Assembly (NCBI GenBank): GCA_037447655.1
Contig: JBBHKE010001871.1
Coordinates: forward strand, 142,916-206,915
Origin: Zygnema cylindricum
Lineage: Eukaryota > Streptophyta > Zygnematophyceae > Zygnematales > Zygnemataceae
DNA length: 64,000 nt
Direction: 5' to 3'
Below the pieces are notes generated by a model, which was given only the letters and a program-made list of their open reading frames with translations, did not search any database and was not told the origin of the DNA. How positions within the stretch are numbered: position 1 is the first letter of the stretch; each line of letters starts with the position of its first letter. Positions 33,543 through 44,229 of this stretch are shown in pieces. Made by a program: the position numbers and the translations under genes.

Positions 33543-34365
33543 TGTTGGTTTTGGAAACCTTTAGTCCTCTCTATATCTCGTGTGGGAGAAAGAGAGTTTA
33601 GACTTAGCCGCTTTTTGTGTACTGACTGAGTTGACGTAGACAAGATGTGGTGTGGTATATAACTCCAAAGGGAGTTCATAGATTTGGTACACTCTATGTA
33701 CACGTGTCGGTCCGTGGGGAAGTCAAGCTTGGTTGAGTTGGTTGAGAAAGTACATAGTTACTTGAGAGACCAGATTTACACGTGGAGGTTCATCTTCGGT
33801 GATGAATGAATACGCGGACGGCGGACGAAGTTCGCCGTCATTTTTGGAAGAGAAATATTGACCAAGCCGTCATTTCAGCAGATTAACTTTGACTACGTAC
33901 TTTAGCAGCGGCTAGGGTTAAGGATTGATGTAAATACTTGTACGATAGATGGCGGGGTTTATTTTGATTAATGTTTAGTGTACCGACACACCACGGTAGT
34001 TTTTGTACGGTGTAGATCAGTTGTAGGTTCACTTTGTATATGTAGGACTTAGAATATTTTGGAGTTAGAAATTCTGTGAATGAAAAACTGCAAAGCAATT
34101 TTTGTGTCTTTTTGAATTGCAAGATCATTGTTATTTTTTGGCAAAACCCTATGAAATTATTCATGTGATTTCTTTGTTATACTTTTTATATTGTGGCAAT
34201 TTTTCAGACTTAGTGTGTGTCTGGTTTGCTTGGGGCTTTATTGTGAAGTCGGATATTTTTTGTGGATTCCTTGAGAGTTTCCTCTTTTGTAATCTGAATA
34301 TTATGGCAACAACTGGTGCTTCTTCTTCTTCCTCGGGGTCACCGGTTGTCTCAAATCTACACCAT
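33543..34365 (+). mobile_element. Copia LTR-C, 3' LTR, probably truncated
   Basis: The LTR starts TGTTGGTTTTGGAAACC after the tract TCTAAAGGTTTAGGTTAG. Near its end ATGGCAACAACTGGTGCTTC (MATTGASSSSSGSPVV) corresponds to the in-LTR start codon seen in other LTR-C copies. The terminal GAACAACA is missing, so the last bases are lost. Confidence 0.75.
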
Positions 34366-36512
34366 GTTCTCCGTGGTTGTTGTAATCAGTACATATATTT
34401 TCAAATTTTCGACAAAATATTGGTTTTTAAGTCACACTAATAACTCTCCGTTTAATAACGACATTTCCACATCCATCCTATGGATATGTTTTTTACGGGC
34501 AACCGCCAATGCAACTTTCATTCTCATATAGTTAAACTTCAGTATGAAATTATGCGTTCCAAATGATACACCCCCATCGTTACGTTGGAACCCTTTAAAT
34601 ACAAGCTCTACCTCGCATTATAAAATCTTATTCGAAATGCTTCGTTTTTTTTAACCTAGTTAACATTGATTCCCCTCTTACCGATTGATAAATGAACCTC
34701 GTCAAAAGTACAATTACCCAAAAGTGGTTGAAATTCAATCTTTTACACGAGCTACCACTTCATCTTTTAGTTACTTATATTTCGAGCCTTAGAATATCAC
34801 CGAGCGTCATCCAAAAGGTAAATTGCAGCACTCCCAATTACTTTAAAAGGTTATCATCCTTCCTAATTTACGAGATAAAACACAAGAACTTGTATTTTGA
34901 TCTCTTCTCCACCAAGTTGTGTAGCATGGCAACTATGGTTTGTTTTAATGGGAACCCTAAAAAAAGATTTTAAAAGCACAAAATTTAAACGACATCTTTG
35001 TACGGATGGAAAATTAAAAATGTGTAGAAAAGTACTAAATTCGAGAGTTATCTATCTGTACGTTATCGGTGTTCGAATTGCATGATTATGTTTGAAAATC
35101 AAAATATTATTATGCGAAGGTAAATAGATGTCAAACATAACGTCAGAGAGTTTTTGTCGTTTCAATGGATTTAAATCCACCCTGTACGAAGGGACATGGC
35201 CTTTGCCAATTGTTAGGTTGCCATGGCTCATCCGCTGTGACTCGTATCTTTTATTTCCAAGTTTACCAATCGTACACGTCAAGTGTGTGGCTAGTCTCCT
35301 CCATGAGAACAGTGGAGGACAATAGCCAAATAATAGATAGAATAAGCTTTTGCTTTGAAAACAACGAATAAGAAAGTACATGTTGTCACCAAAAAATTTG
35401 GAGAATTTTGACGAATCTCCAGTAAACATGTAGAAAAAAAAAACAGTACAATATTGTACGGAAATGCAATTTTTTCCATTTAACAACCTCACTTTTTGCC
35501 GATGGAGGTTTGGCCTTATTAAAAAATCGTTGAATTTAATGTATTTGACATTAATCAAACCGTTCTGGTAAAGGAAACAATTACGAGGGTTAAAACCATA
35601 GTTAAAAAGTAGGCGTTTCTATGGTAGGCCTTTGGTCGGCGCCTTTATCGTAAGTTGTGTTATGGGCTTTTCATGTGATCGTCTTAGATCGCTACTTTGA
35701 TCAGCGACCGTCCGATCGTCCGAATCTGACGGTGTAAATAAAATTTTTTGGTCTGAATGTTTTAATTGGTCTAATTTTTGGTTCGAATGTTTTAATTGGT
35801 TCGAATAGGTCCGAATATAATATGGTTCTTAATGTCATATCCTATGTTTTGCATACAATAGACATATTGTATGGGCCTACTTTCACCTATATTTGAACTT
35901 TGGTTCGAACTTGGAAACACCGAATTAATGTTAGAAACAGTAATAGTGATTCATGCGGTACCTCTCAATCACGTGCTTTATACTTGATGGTACCACGTAA
36001 GCCTATGTTCAGTCGTTGAAAATCAAAGATTAATTCATAATACCTGAATTTAGACGGACAATATCTAAGATTTGTAATAGATTATAAAATCTGTATGTGC
36101 GTCCTATGCGTTCTATTGTTTTTAGACCTAAAGTCCTTTCCAATAAAGTCAATGGATGACAAAAGGAGCGTCAAAAAATATCCTCCGTCAGATACTTTCG
36201 TAGTGGCTTTTGGTGGATTTCTATCCACCCTGTCACAAAGCACATGGCTTACCTTAATAATCCATAAGCGAAAAAATGAAAGATGTTTGATAAACGCCGT
36301 ACGATTGGGTTTATAACTCGTACCATATATTTATAAAATATGTATAATAGAATTCCATGGAGATTTAACAAGATTATATGAGTAATCAATCATCATCCAA
36401 TGTTTTGCTTTTTAACATCAATGGCGCAATCACTCAAACCATACGTTTGGTGGTATTTTAACGAGCAACAAATTGAACGCGTACACCTCAATGCGAGATA
36501 ACATTCCACGAT
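34366..36512. other. Unclassified intergenic sequence with dispersed repeat
   Basis: I see no recognisable gene. Bases 35590-35640 match 37740-37790 (ATAGTTCAAAAGTAGGCGTT, GTAGGCCTTTGGT). Bases 35650-35905 match 15680-15980 in inverse orientation. The rest is AT-rich, with short unsupported frames. Confidence 0.5.
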
Positions 36513-37575
36513 GGACGTGTAAGAATTAATGGTCATTTTTAGTATTTTCTAGGTCTAGAATTAAATACTGAAAAGAAGCAAGCCAAGGCAGTCTGCCTAT
36601 AACTCCCCTCTTCAGCTCCCACACTTGTCGCAGTCATTGGAGGTTGAAAAGGGGGATAGAGCCATGGCTGCTTGTGGTATCTAGACAGAGACATGCTGAT
36701 GTTTTAGTAGATTCACCAAAAGGGTACTTGACAGACCCAGGATTTGATCCTGGTACCTACCGTTTGTCAAGCTAGTCGGTGGCGGTTAGCTTTATCCAAC
36801 AAATCTAGGATCGGTGCTGAGACATGTAGGGTTTGACAAATATATAAATTTTTAAGAGTGAACTAATTCATTTAACGAAAATTATAGACGTTGTGCATGG
36901 ATACAGTTTGGTAAAGTACGGGGTACGGTACTGTTCCGAAACCAATACCGCGCATTTTGTTTCGACAACAAAACAAATATCTCGCAACGATTTATGACGG
37001 CTACGATTAAAACCCGATTTTGATCAGACTACCGCGAAGGATGCCGACATCCCGGAATAGGATTTTAGCGGTTTTTGCTCACTGCCACATTGATTGACGC
37101 GTGGCGCGACCACATTGGATTTCGGCATCTCCGCGGATTACAGGAACGAGTTCGATATGACATGTGTCGACTGGTTAGCCATGTCCTACAATAGCCGTAT
37201 AGAAAGTACACCGATACCTGTACCTTTTTGTATGACAGAGTATTTTGATTAGTGCCGTACTTTAGTAGATAAAGTTTTAGAGAGAGATTGGACTTAGGAT
37301 AATTTGGTAGATTGGACCCTCTCTCCCAGAGAGCTTATGTACAAAAGGTCAACTTTGACCCTCCATAACTTACTGTTCAGGGGAGCAAATTCAGAGATTA
37401 TTTTTGCTATCGACTCAAGGGAGTCTTCCCTTCATAGTGGTGAAGGTGGTTAGAGTTTTTGTTTGCCACGATGGGAGTTATTATTGCTGAAACACAAAGG
37501 GGCCAGGGTTATCTTAGAGGTTTCGTGTGAAATGCCTACTCTGAGGACCAATGGAGGTCTCAGAGTTGCAGGACG
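36513..37575 (+). mobile_element. Solo LTR-B with 5-bp target site duplication
   Basis: The LTR occupies 36518-37570 (1053 bp), from TGTAAGAATTAATGG to CAGAGTTGCA. It is flanked by GGACG at 36513-36517 and again at 37571-37575. No internal element sequence adjoins either side. It fixes the true ends of LTR-B. A minus-strand tRNA-like module lies at about 36746-36810 (CCAGGATCAAATCCTGG, then a CCCTTTTGG run). Confidence 0.95.
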
Positions 37576-38655
37576 AGCGATCAGATGATTGAAAGTGTTA
37601 TAGGCCACGTGCCTTCTGACAGGATGAATCCAAACTACCTAAATATCTTTGACGGAAAGTACACTATCGTATAACACCTTTGCCGTCTGTTAACTTGCGT
37701 GGAAGGGAGTTGTATTATTTTGTATCTCTTATATTTTAATACGCACCATAGTTCAAAAGTAGGCGTTTTTATTGTAGGCCTTTGGTAGCCACACAAAACT
37801 AGCGTAGAGTACGCATACTCTATGTGTCTGTGTTTTGCACACTCTTCAACGAATGTACGAATATGACGTATGATCATAGTGCAGCTCATGCCGCCCAACG
37901 AAATTTTTTAGCGAACTGACATGGTGTAGGATGTCATTGCGCGGGAAAGAAAACCCAAAAAAAAAATAATAGTCGCGGGCGACTTGGTGCTATGCCCTTT
38001 GGTTGCCAATGGCATTTTGATTTTGTACAATGTTATGTATAATGCCATTGTACCAGACATATTTTGTACGACCATTATATGTGAGGCCGTCATTGAAATT
38101 ATGGTGGTGACATGGTGTGACGCGATAGCACTTACCGCTCCGACATTTGTACTTGGGAGACGAAACTTCAAGCCAAAGTCAAAAGTACGGTGTTGTACCT
38201 TATATGGCCGACATTGGCATCACGACAGTTTATCGTGACGTCATCTAGCGTCGACGACACTTTTTGCAGTTTCTAAACGATACATTTTGTTAGCGGTACG
38301 ATAAAATGTATCTTTAAAAGTGTACTATGAAAGTTACACGACCGGTTTCGAAACATTACATTGTGCCACCGAGTACGGGATTTTTTTATTAACGTTCTAC
38401 TTTAGAAGTTTGTTGGCCGGTGAGGACAGTCATGTGATGGTTTGGTACTACGCACGTGTGATGATTTCGTACAATTGTTGGTTTGTGTATTGTACCTCGA
38501 TGGCGAATCGATGGTCGTTCTCGTTCATAAAGTCAATCAACGTCAAATCATCGGCTTTAGATGTTTAACGGGCGGTTGTGAACCGTTTTTCGGGGGCGAT
38601 TGTTCTTAAATTCAATCGGCGGCTGTTCGTGCCCTGGTTTTGTACCGTGAAGATT
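37576..38655. other. Unassigned sequence upstream of the OTU gene
   Basis: Apart from the 37740-37790 repeat shared with 35590, nothing was recognised. Open frames at 37984-38238 and 38320-38568 have no familiar motif. Confidence 0.4.
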
Positions 38656-38667
38656 GAAGACACATTG

Positions 38668-38682
38668 CCTATATAAAGGTGT
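38668..38682 (+). promoter_or_regulatory. Candidate TATA box upstream of OTU frame
   Basis: GCCTATATAAAGG is a good TATA match, about 500 bp before the OTU frame on the same strand. The spacing leaves room for a leader or a small intron (a TTTTTTTTAG..ATTTAAGGTAAGC pattern lies near 39150). Not proven. Confidence 0.35.
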
Positions 38683-39170
38683 CCTATAATTTATAAAGAG
38701 GGTTGCGCCATTGCAGGTGTCGCTGAAGTAGTTGACCTTTCGGGCATTTCAACGTTGTAGCTGTCGTTGAGGTTGTCGCCGTTTAGGGCACGCCATTTTG
38801 GGTGCACAGACAAACATAGTTTTGGCTTGTTTTTAGTTTTTTGCCTCGCGACCATTGGTCTATAATTTGGGTTATAGATTATCTTTTTTTGCCATTTTTT
38901 TTTTTTACTTTACGAATTGTCACTCTTTAATTCATTTGCGAATGCTTGAAATATTTAGTAAGTAGTTTTTTCATCTATTGAGTGATGTAGAGTGGTTTGT
39001 GTGAAGTTATTTTAAGTTTTTTTTATATTTGCTTTTTGTTTTAATTCTTAAATAAATGCTTTTAAAATTAAAGTGTTTTGCTGTTTTATTTGTTTATTAT
39101 TATTTTATTTTTATTATTATTCAAGTGTAAGCATTTTTTTTTTTAGAGTTCTATTTAAGGTAAGCTTATT

Positions 39171-39798
39171 ATGGCACGAATTCCTTTTTTTCGATTACAT
39201 GTTACATGGGATGGGAATTGTTTGTTTCGTGCTCTTTCCCTATTATTGTTTGGCTGTGAGTATAAATATTATTATGTAAAAAAGGTAATTATCAGTTATT
39301 TATTTTGTCAATGTGATGAACATGCTATTTTTACTAGCTGTGGACATGAAATTCAATTTGTAGACTTTAATCATTATCAAACCTATATATCTGTTGATGA
39401 AGTTTGGGGCAATTGTGGTGAAGTTGGTGTTGTTGCAGTAGTTTTTGATTTTGTTTTTAATATTTGGAATGCTAATTTTTCTAGAGCATTGTCTACTCTT
39501 AGTGAAAGATAAGTTGATGATGGTCTTTCTTTATACTTAACTGGTGTTCATTATGATGTTTTAATGGATGTTGTTCCATCTAACTTCAGTAGACAAGTTG
39601 ATCAACTATGTCTATCTGATTGTGAAAAAACAATGGATAGGGACAATATGCATATGTTGTTTAATAATGAATGTATTAAAAGGGTTCAAATTATATCTGA
39701 CAGTTTTGATTCTTTTGAGAATGATGGTAAAGATGATTATAATTTTGATTTAATAAGATTGAATGGCAATCGTTCTTTTAATGTATTATCAATATAAA
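39171..39798 (+). pseudogene. OTU-domain cysteine protease of the Helitron-like element
   Basis: The frame opens MARIPFFRLHVTWDGNCLFR. DGNC holds the catalytic Cys, and VHYDVL at about 39546-39563 holds the catalytic His. One TAA at 39510 separates the two motifs in the same frame. An acidic tail follows (NDGKDDYNFDLIRLNGNRSF). After a shift the reading continues as KQDILFHKFHPKYSPLNFL to about 39890. OTU domains cleave ubiquitin chains. In helentrons they usually lie within the main protein; here the domain is on the opposite strand. Confidence 0.7.
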
Positions 39799-40490
39799 GC
39801 AAGATATTTTATTTCATAAGTTTCACCCTAAATACTCACCACTAAATTTTTTGTTTCGTCTTGAAGAATTAAAGCAGTATAGCTTTTGACAACTCCTCTT
39901 GGATTCTCCCAAAATGTTATGTCCGTTTTCTAGGAAAGAATACATTGGATATCAAAAGGGTATTAATTGAGAAAAAAAATGGTGCAAAAATTAGAATAAA
40001 GTGTTCTGATTTGGGTTTATTAAGTAATTATTCTTATTTTTCTTAGAAATTTTATTAGTAAATACTTAAAAGATGTTGTTCAAAGTAAAATAAAAAGATA
40101 AGTGCATCACCCGTTCCATTTTCTTCATTTCACTCAAAAATGGAGGGATTCGATAACTTTCAAAATTGATTAGTTCCTCTATTAGTTCCACTTTTGTTTT
40201 AACGCCCAATTTTAAATGATGAATCGTTCCAAATTTTGTGTATTTGCAAAAAAAAAAAAAAAATACATGTTTGTTATAAAACAAACAAAAATACAAGAAA
40301 AAAAATTATATGATATATTTGAAAATAAAATTGCTCTTCATTAATAAACATATATGAAAAATAATTTTGAATTGGTGTTTTAACGCACGATTTATTTTTT
40401 CATTATGGTAAGTGTTTTTAGATTTCACCTCTGTATTTCAAATGACATGTATGTTTAAATTATCCTATTAAACTTTGAAATAAACAGTGC

Positions 40491-41294
40491 TTACTTCTTT
40501 TTATCATCACGATATTTACCAAGTAAAATGTTCATGAGTTTGTAGACTTTTGTCTCTTTGAAATTTGCACGTTTCTCTAAAACCGAATCAAAATCGCCTT
40601 GATTTGAAGCCCAACACTTTATGCTAGCATGGGCTCCACTGTCATCATACATTGTAATTTGAAGCAAAAAAGAACTTCGTCCTATTTGACGACCGAACCC
40701 AACATGATGACATTTTAATATGACATAAAAGTGACGTGGAGCTGTTGAAAAATCGTTTACTTTGATGAAAATTGGGTTGATATCCTGGATAAAAGGGAAG
40801 AATAATGAAATGAGATAATAAAATTAGGAGTAAACAGAAGCATGAAAGAAAAATCATATTTGTTAATATTTAATAAGTAACTAAAACACACCTCAACATT
40901 GGTTTTTTTTAAATACGGACTGTTGTCGTATCAATAGGTGTGTTTTTTAAGAGTTCTTGTGTACATTCAAATTTGATCCTTGTGAAAACATAGAAAAAAA
41001 AACAATAATTATACTCATGTATTACTTTAAATCAAAGAATATAGTGAAAACATTGAATAAATTATAAATGATGTAATGATATTTTACCTTTTCAAATTGA
41101 GAAGTAATCTTCAACAATGGAGTCGTTGTTGAATTTGGCAAATTAATATAGGAAGACGAACCATGAGAAGGAATTGGAATATTAGAAGGAGAATCGTTAA
41201 GGTAAGTTGAAGGACGTAGTGGTTCCATGGAAAATGAAGATGAAACCAAAAATTCATTCACTACATTTTGAACGTTTAAATCCAAGTTATCCAT
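40491..41294 (-). pseudogene. RPA-like OB-fold gene, spliced, with a likely frameshift
   Basis: I read three exons: 41088-41294 (MDNLDLNVQNVVNEF to TSQFEK, donor GTAAAA), 40892-40978 (IKFECTQELLKNTPID to FKKTNVE, donor GTGTGT) and 40491-40784 (DINPIFIKVNDFSTAPRHFY to a stop after KYRDDKKK). The last exon looks like an OB fold: FLLQITMYDDSGAHASIKCW, then FKETKVYKLMNILLGKY. The exon 2 frame shifts once in an A-run, and its acceptor phase does not fit exon 1. RPA proteins bind ssDNA, and separate RPA-like genes are common passengers of Helitrons. Confidence 0.6.
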
Positions 41295-41469
41295 CTCGTT
41301 TTCTTTTACTATTTGCAAAAAAAAAAAACAATAATTTGTAAAATCACAAAAAAATGCATATGAAATCTCCAAAAATCAAAGATTTAAATTAAATTGATGA
41401 CTATTAGTACTAAAGAAAACCGCATTAATGTAAACTAATGAATAGCGGTTTGTAATCACTCCAGTAAGC

Positions 41470-42817
41470 TTTTTACCCAAAACAAGAAATTTGATTTTTT
41501 TATTTTTTTATTTATGTTAGTCCATAAATGATCAATATTCTGTAATAAGTTGTTCAAACCGATAACTATGTAAATTTGTTGAAAAATTAGACTTTATTTT
41601 TTTTTAAATTTCATTTGTTATATCAAAGTTAAAATCCCCAATAATTACAATGTTTTCTTTAAAGAATAGCTTCAAACATCTAAGCATAATTTACAACAAA
41701 TTAGGTAATTTGAATGAATTAGGGGATCGATATACAACAAACACATATAATGATTCATCTTTATCTCCTACACAACATTTTAAAAAAACCTATTGCAAAA
41801 AAATAGATGAAAACTTATCTATAATTTCAATTAGTTTTTTAAAATAAATGACAATTTGCTTGATGAGATCTCAATTGTAAGATTGTAGAAGGAGCATTAT
41901 TAGTGTGAAATTTATAACCTAAATCATCAAAACAAGGAGCCTCAACATCATTCATCAACCAAGTTTCAACAAATACCAATAAATCACATTCTAAAAAATT
42001 TACAGAAGATTTAATTTCTTGTACATTTTTGATTAAAGATCTTACATTTTGATACATAATTTGAAAATTAGTGTTATTTTTCTTTGGTAAAGGTAATGGG
42101 TCTAAAACTAGTTGTTTACTTGAACGTAACCTTAACATTTCATCTTTTACATCATTGGACACATTTATATGATTTTCATTTAAATTATCAATAAACAAAT
42201 TAATCAAACTAGGAAAACGACTTAATCCCACATAATGAACACCATGATCCTTGTGTCCATCCAAATTAACAACACTTTCAGATAATGTTCGTCCTTGGGA
42301 TCTATGAACTGTTATAGCAGTACTAGGGCTTAAAGGAAATTGTTTTCTTTCAATTTCGATAATTTTTTCTGAAACATTAAAAGATTTACTAACTCGAGAA
42401 ATAGGGGTCCATCCTTTAGAAATAAATTCTTTGAAATTAGGATTTTTTACCAAATTACGTGTTTTATAACCAATCCGATCGTTTTCAAATTAAACCCAAA
42501 TCATTTTTACATCATTATCTATACTTGTAAAATGACAAATTTCCCGATCAGGACCGTTTGTAAGCCCATCATTAACATCAATGTTGAAACAAACTTCTAC
42601 TTTCATTCCTTTTTTCAATCTAAATTGTTTTTTTAATTGTTACTTCAGTTTTTTTTTTCTGTAAGATGCATCGGACAAAACAATTAAAGCCTCAGTTCCA
42701 TCTCTTTTTTTAGATTTATCTATAGCATCAATTATATATCCATTAGATTTAATTGAATCATAAACACATTCATTATGTTTATCAACTAAAAAATTTAATC
42801 GAAATAAATGGGCATCT
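41470..42817 (-). pseudogene. Helicase C-terminus fused to APE-like endonuclease
   Basis: From 42817 downward come helicase motifs (LFRLNFLVDKHNECVYDSI, FNIDVNDGLTNGPDREI, TAITVHRSQGRTLSESVV, HYVGLSR). A linker (LPLPKKNNT) and an endonuclease-type start follow (QIMYQNVRSLIKNVQEI, DLLVFVETWL). After a stop at 41839 it continues in pieces: SLYVFVVYRSPNSFKLPN, then NIVIIGDFNFDI near 41640. GDFN is the APE-type catalytic signature. Stops sit near 42493, 41839 and in the final part. Helicase and endonuclease thus belong to one reading direction, as in helentrons. Confidence 0.7.
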
Positions 42818-44170
42818 CTATTGAAGGTTTTTTTTTTTTTTTGATATTTCATGTTTTTTTAGTTCTTTTATATCATCTATAGTATGATTACCTTCGTTTA
42901 GTCTATTTAGTAATTCCGCAAAAAAATTCTCATCTTTTTGTCTCATTATTTTAGTTAATTCAAACAATTCAAAATTTGATTTCCATAAATTCATTTTTAA
43001 CCCTGAGTAAAGAACACGAGGATCCTCAAAAATAAAACCATCACCAACAGGTCTTAATTGAAAAAGATCACCACAAGTAATAACGTGCAACCCCCCAAAA
43101 GGAACACTATTTTTACCCGTTAGTTCCCTCAAACGAAAATCAATTGAATGAAACATCTTACAACCAACCATAGACACTTCATCAATCATAACAACTTTAA
43201 CACTCCCTAATTTAGAAATGAAGGTGTTTAATTTATCAAACGTTAGACTTAAAGTAGACATAGATTCTCGAGGCGGAATATGTAAACCACTGTGACAAGT
43301 ATTACCATTAATTTGAAAAGCAGCAGTTCCTGTAGGGGCTAATCGTAATACTGAGGGCTTATCAAAATCTTCATTATTTTTTTTTATAAAAATTCTTACA
43401 ATAGCCTCATACAGTGTGTTCAACAATAATGATTTACCAACACCAGCTCCACCAGTTAAAAACACACGTAATGGTTCACAAGATTTCAGAATTTTTCGTA
43501 TAACATGATAACAAAATAGTCTTTGCTTAGTATTCAATGAGCAAGCCATTCTTTTAAATTCATTATCAGAACGCATTTTATTGTTAGTAACAATCCGAGG
43601 AATTGAAACAGATGGATTTATTCCAAGGTGCAAACCAATATCAAATTTATCACGCAAATTTTCTTCATTGACTTGATTATCATTCAGTACTTCATCATCT
43701 CTTTTGTCAACTTTAAGATCACTTAAAACTTCTTGTTCTAAATTACTCCAATCACCTTTTTTAGCCTCAAATGCAAACTTAATGGTCTCTATGTCATCCA
43801 AATACAATTCATGCATAAGTTCAACAAAGTTTCGATCAAGCATTGTGTTTTCATCACGCCATGGTACATACAACGTAAGTTCACATCGTTTAAAATCATC
43901 TTCTGCATCTTTATTAAAACGTTTATAATATCGCACTATATATGGTTTTTTTTTTAATTTATAATATTTTTTCCCTTTAGACAAATCAGGACCAAAAGAA
44001 TTATCATTCACATATTCTATAATTTTATCCTCGACAAGTTCATCAACAATATCTTCAGCATCATATTTTTTTATCAAATTAGTCGAAAAAATTTCAACAT
44101 ACAAAGCAACAAAACGGACTAAACAAACATCTTCTAAACAATTTGGAAGTAGCACATATCGTTCTAACAA
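42818..44170 (-). CDS. PIF1-type helicase domain of the Helitron-like element
   Basis: A 450-codon open frame carries LPNCLEDVCLVRFVALY and KKPYIVRYYKRF (pre-helicase features of Helitron proteins). It then has Walker A GGAGVGKS (residues 240-247), APTGTAAFQINGNTCHSG, Walker B MIDEVSMV (about 328-335), CGDLFQLRPVG (366-376) and ELTKIMRQ. PIF1-family enzymes unwind DNA 5' to 3' with ATP. The frame is lost in a T-run (plus 42831-42842) where the protein should continue at 42852. The frame itself shows no internal stop, so decay has been uneven. Confidence 0.85.
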   Translation of the reverse strand: MLERYVLLPNCLEDVCLVRFVALYVEIFSTNLIKKYDAEDIVDELVEDKIIEYVNDNSFGPDLSKGKKYYKLKKKPYIVRYYKRFNKDAEDDFKRCELTLYVPWRDENTMLDRNFVELMHELYLDDIETIKFAFEAKKGDWSNLEQEVLSDLKVDKRDDEVLNDNQVNEENLRDKFDIGLHLGINPSVSIPRIVTNNKMRSDNEFKRMACSLNTKQRLFCYHVIRKILKSCEPLRVFLTGGAGVGKSLLLNTLYEAIVRIFIKKNNEDFDKPSVLRLAPTGTAAFQINGNTCHSGLHIPPRESMSTLSLTFDKLNTFISKLGSVKVVMIDEVSMVGCKMFHSIDFRLRELTGKNSVPFGGLHVITCGDLFQLRPVGDGFIFEDPRVLYSGLKMNLWKSNFELFELTKIMRQKDENFFAELLNRLNEGNHTIDDIKELKKHEISKKKKNLQ

Positions 44171-44229
44171 AGCATTTAGTTTAGCAACATTGGTATCATT
44201 TTTTATCCATTTGTCGTAATTCGAAAAAC

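Noticed and set aside
42818-44170. Host PIF1 helicase gene
   Set aside because: Upstream Helitron-specific pre-helicase and Rep sequences and a downstream endonuclease are colinear with it, so it belongs to a mobile element.
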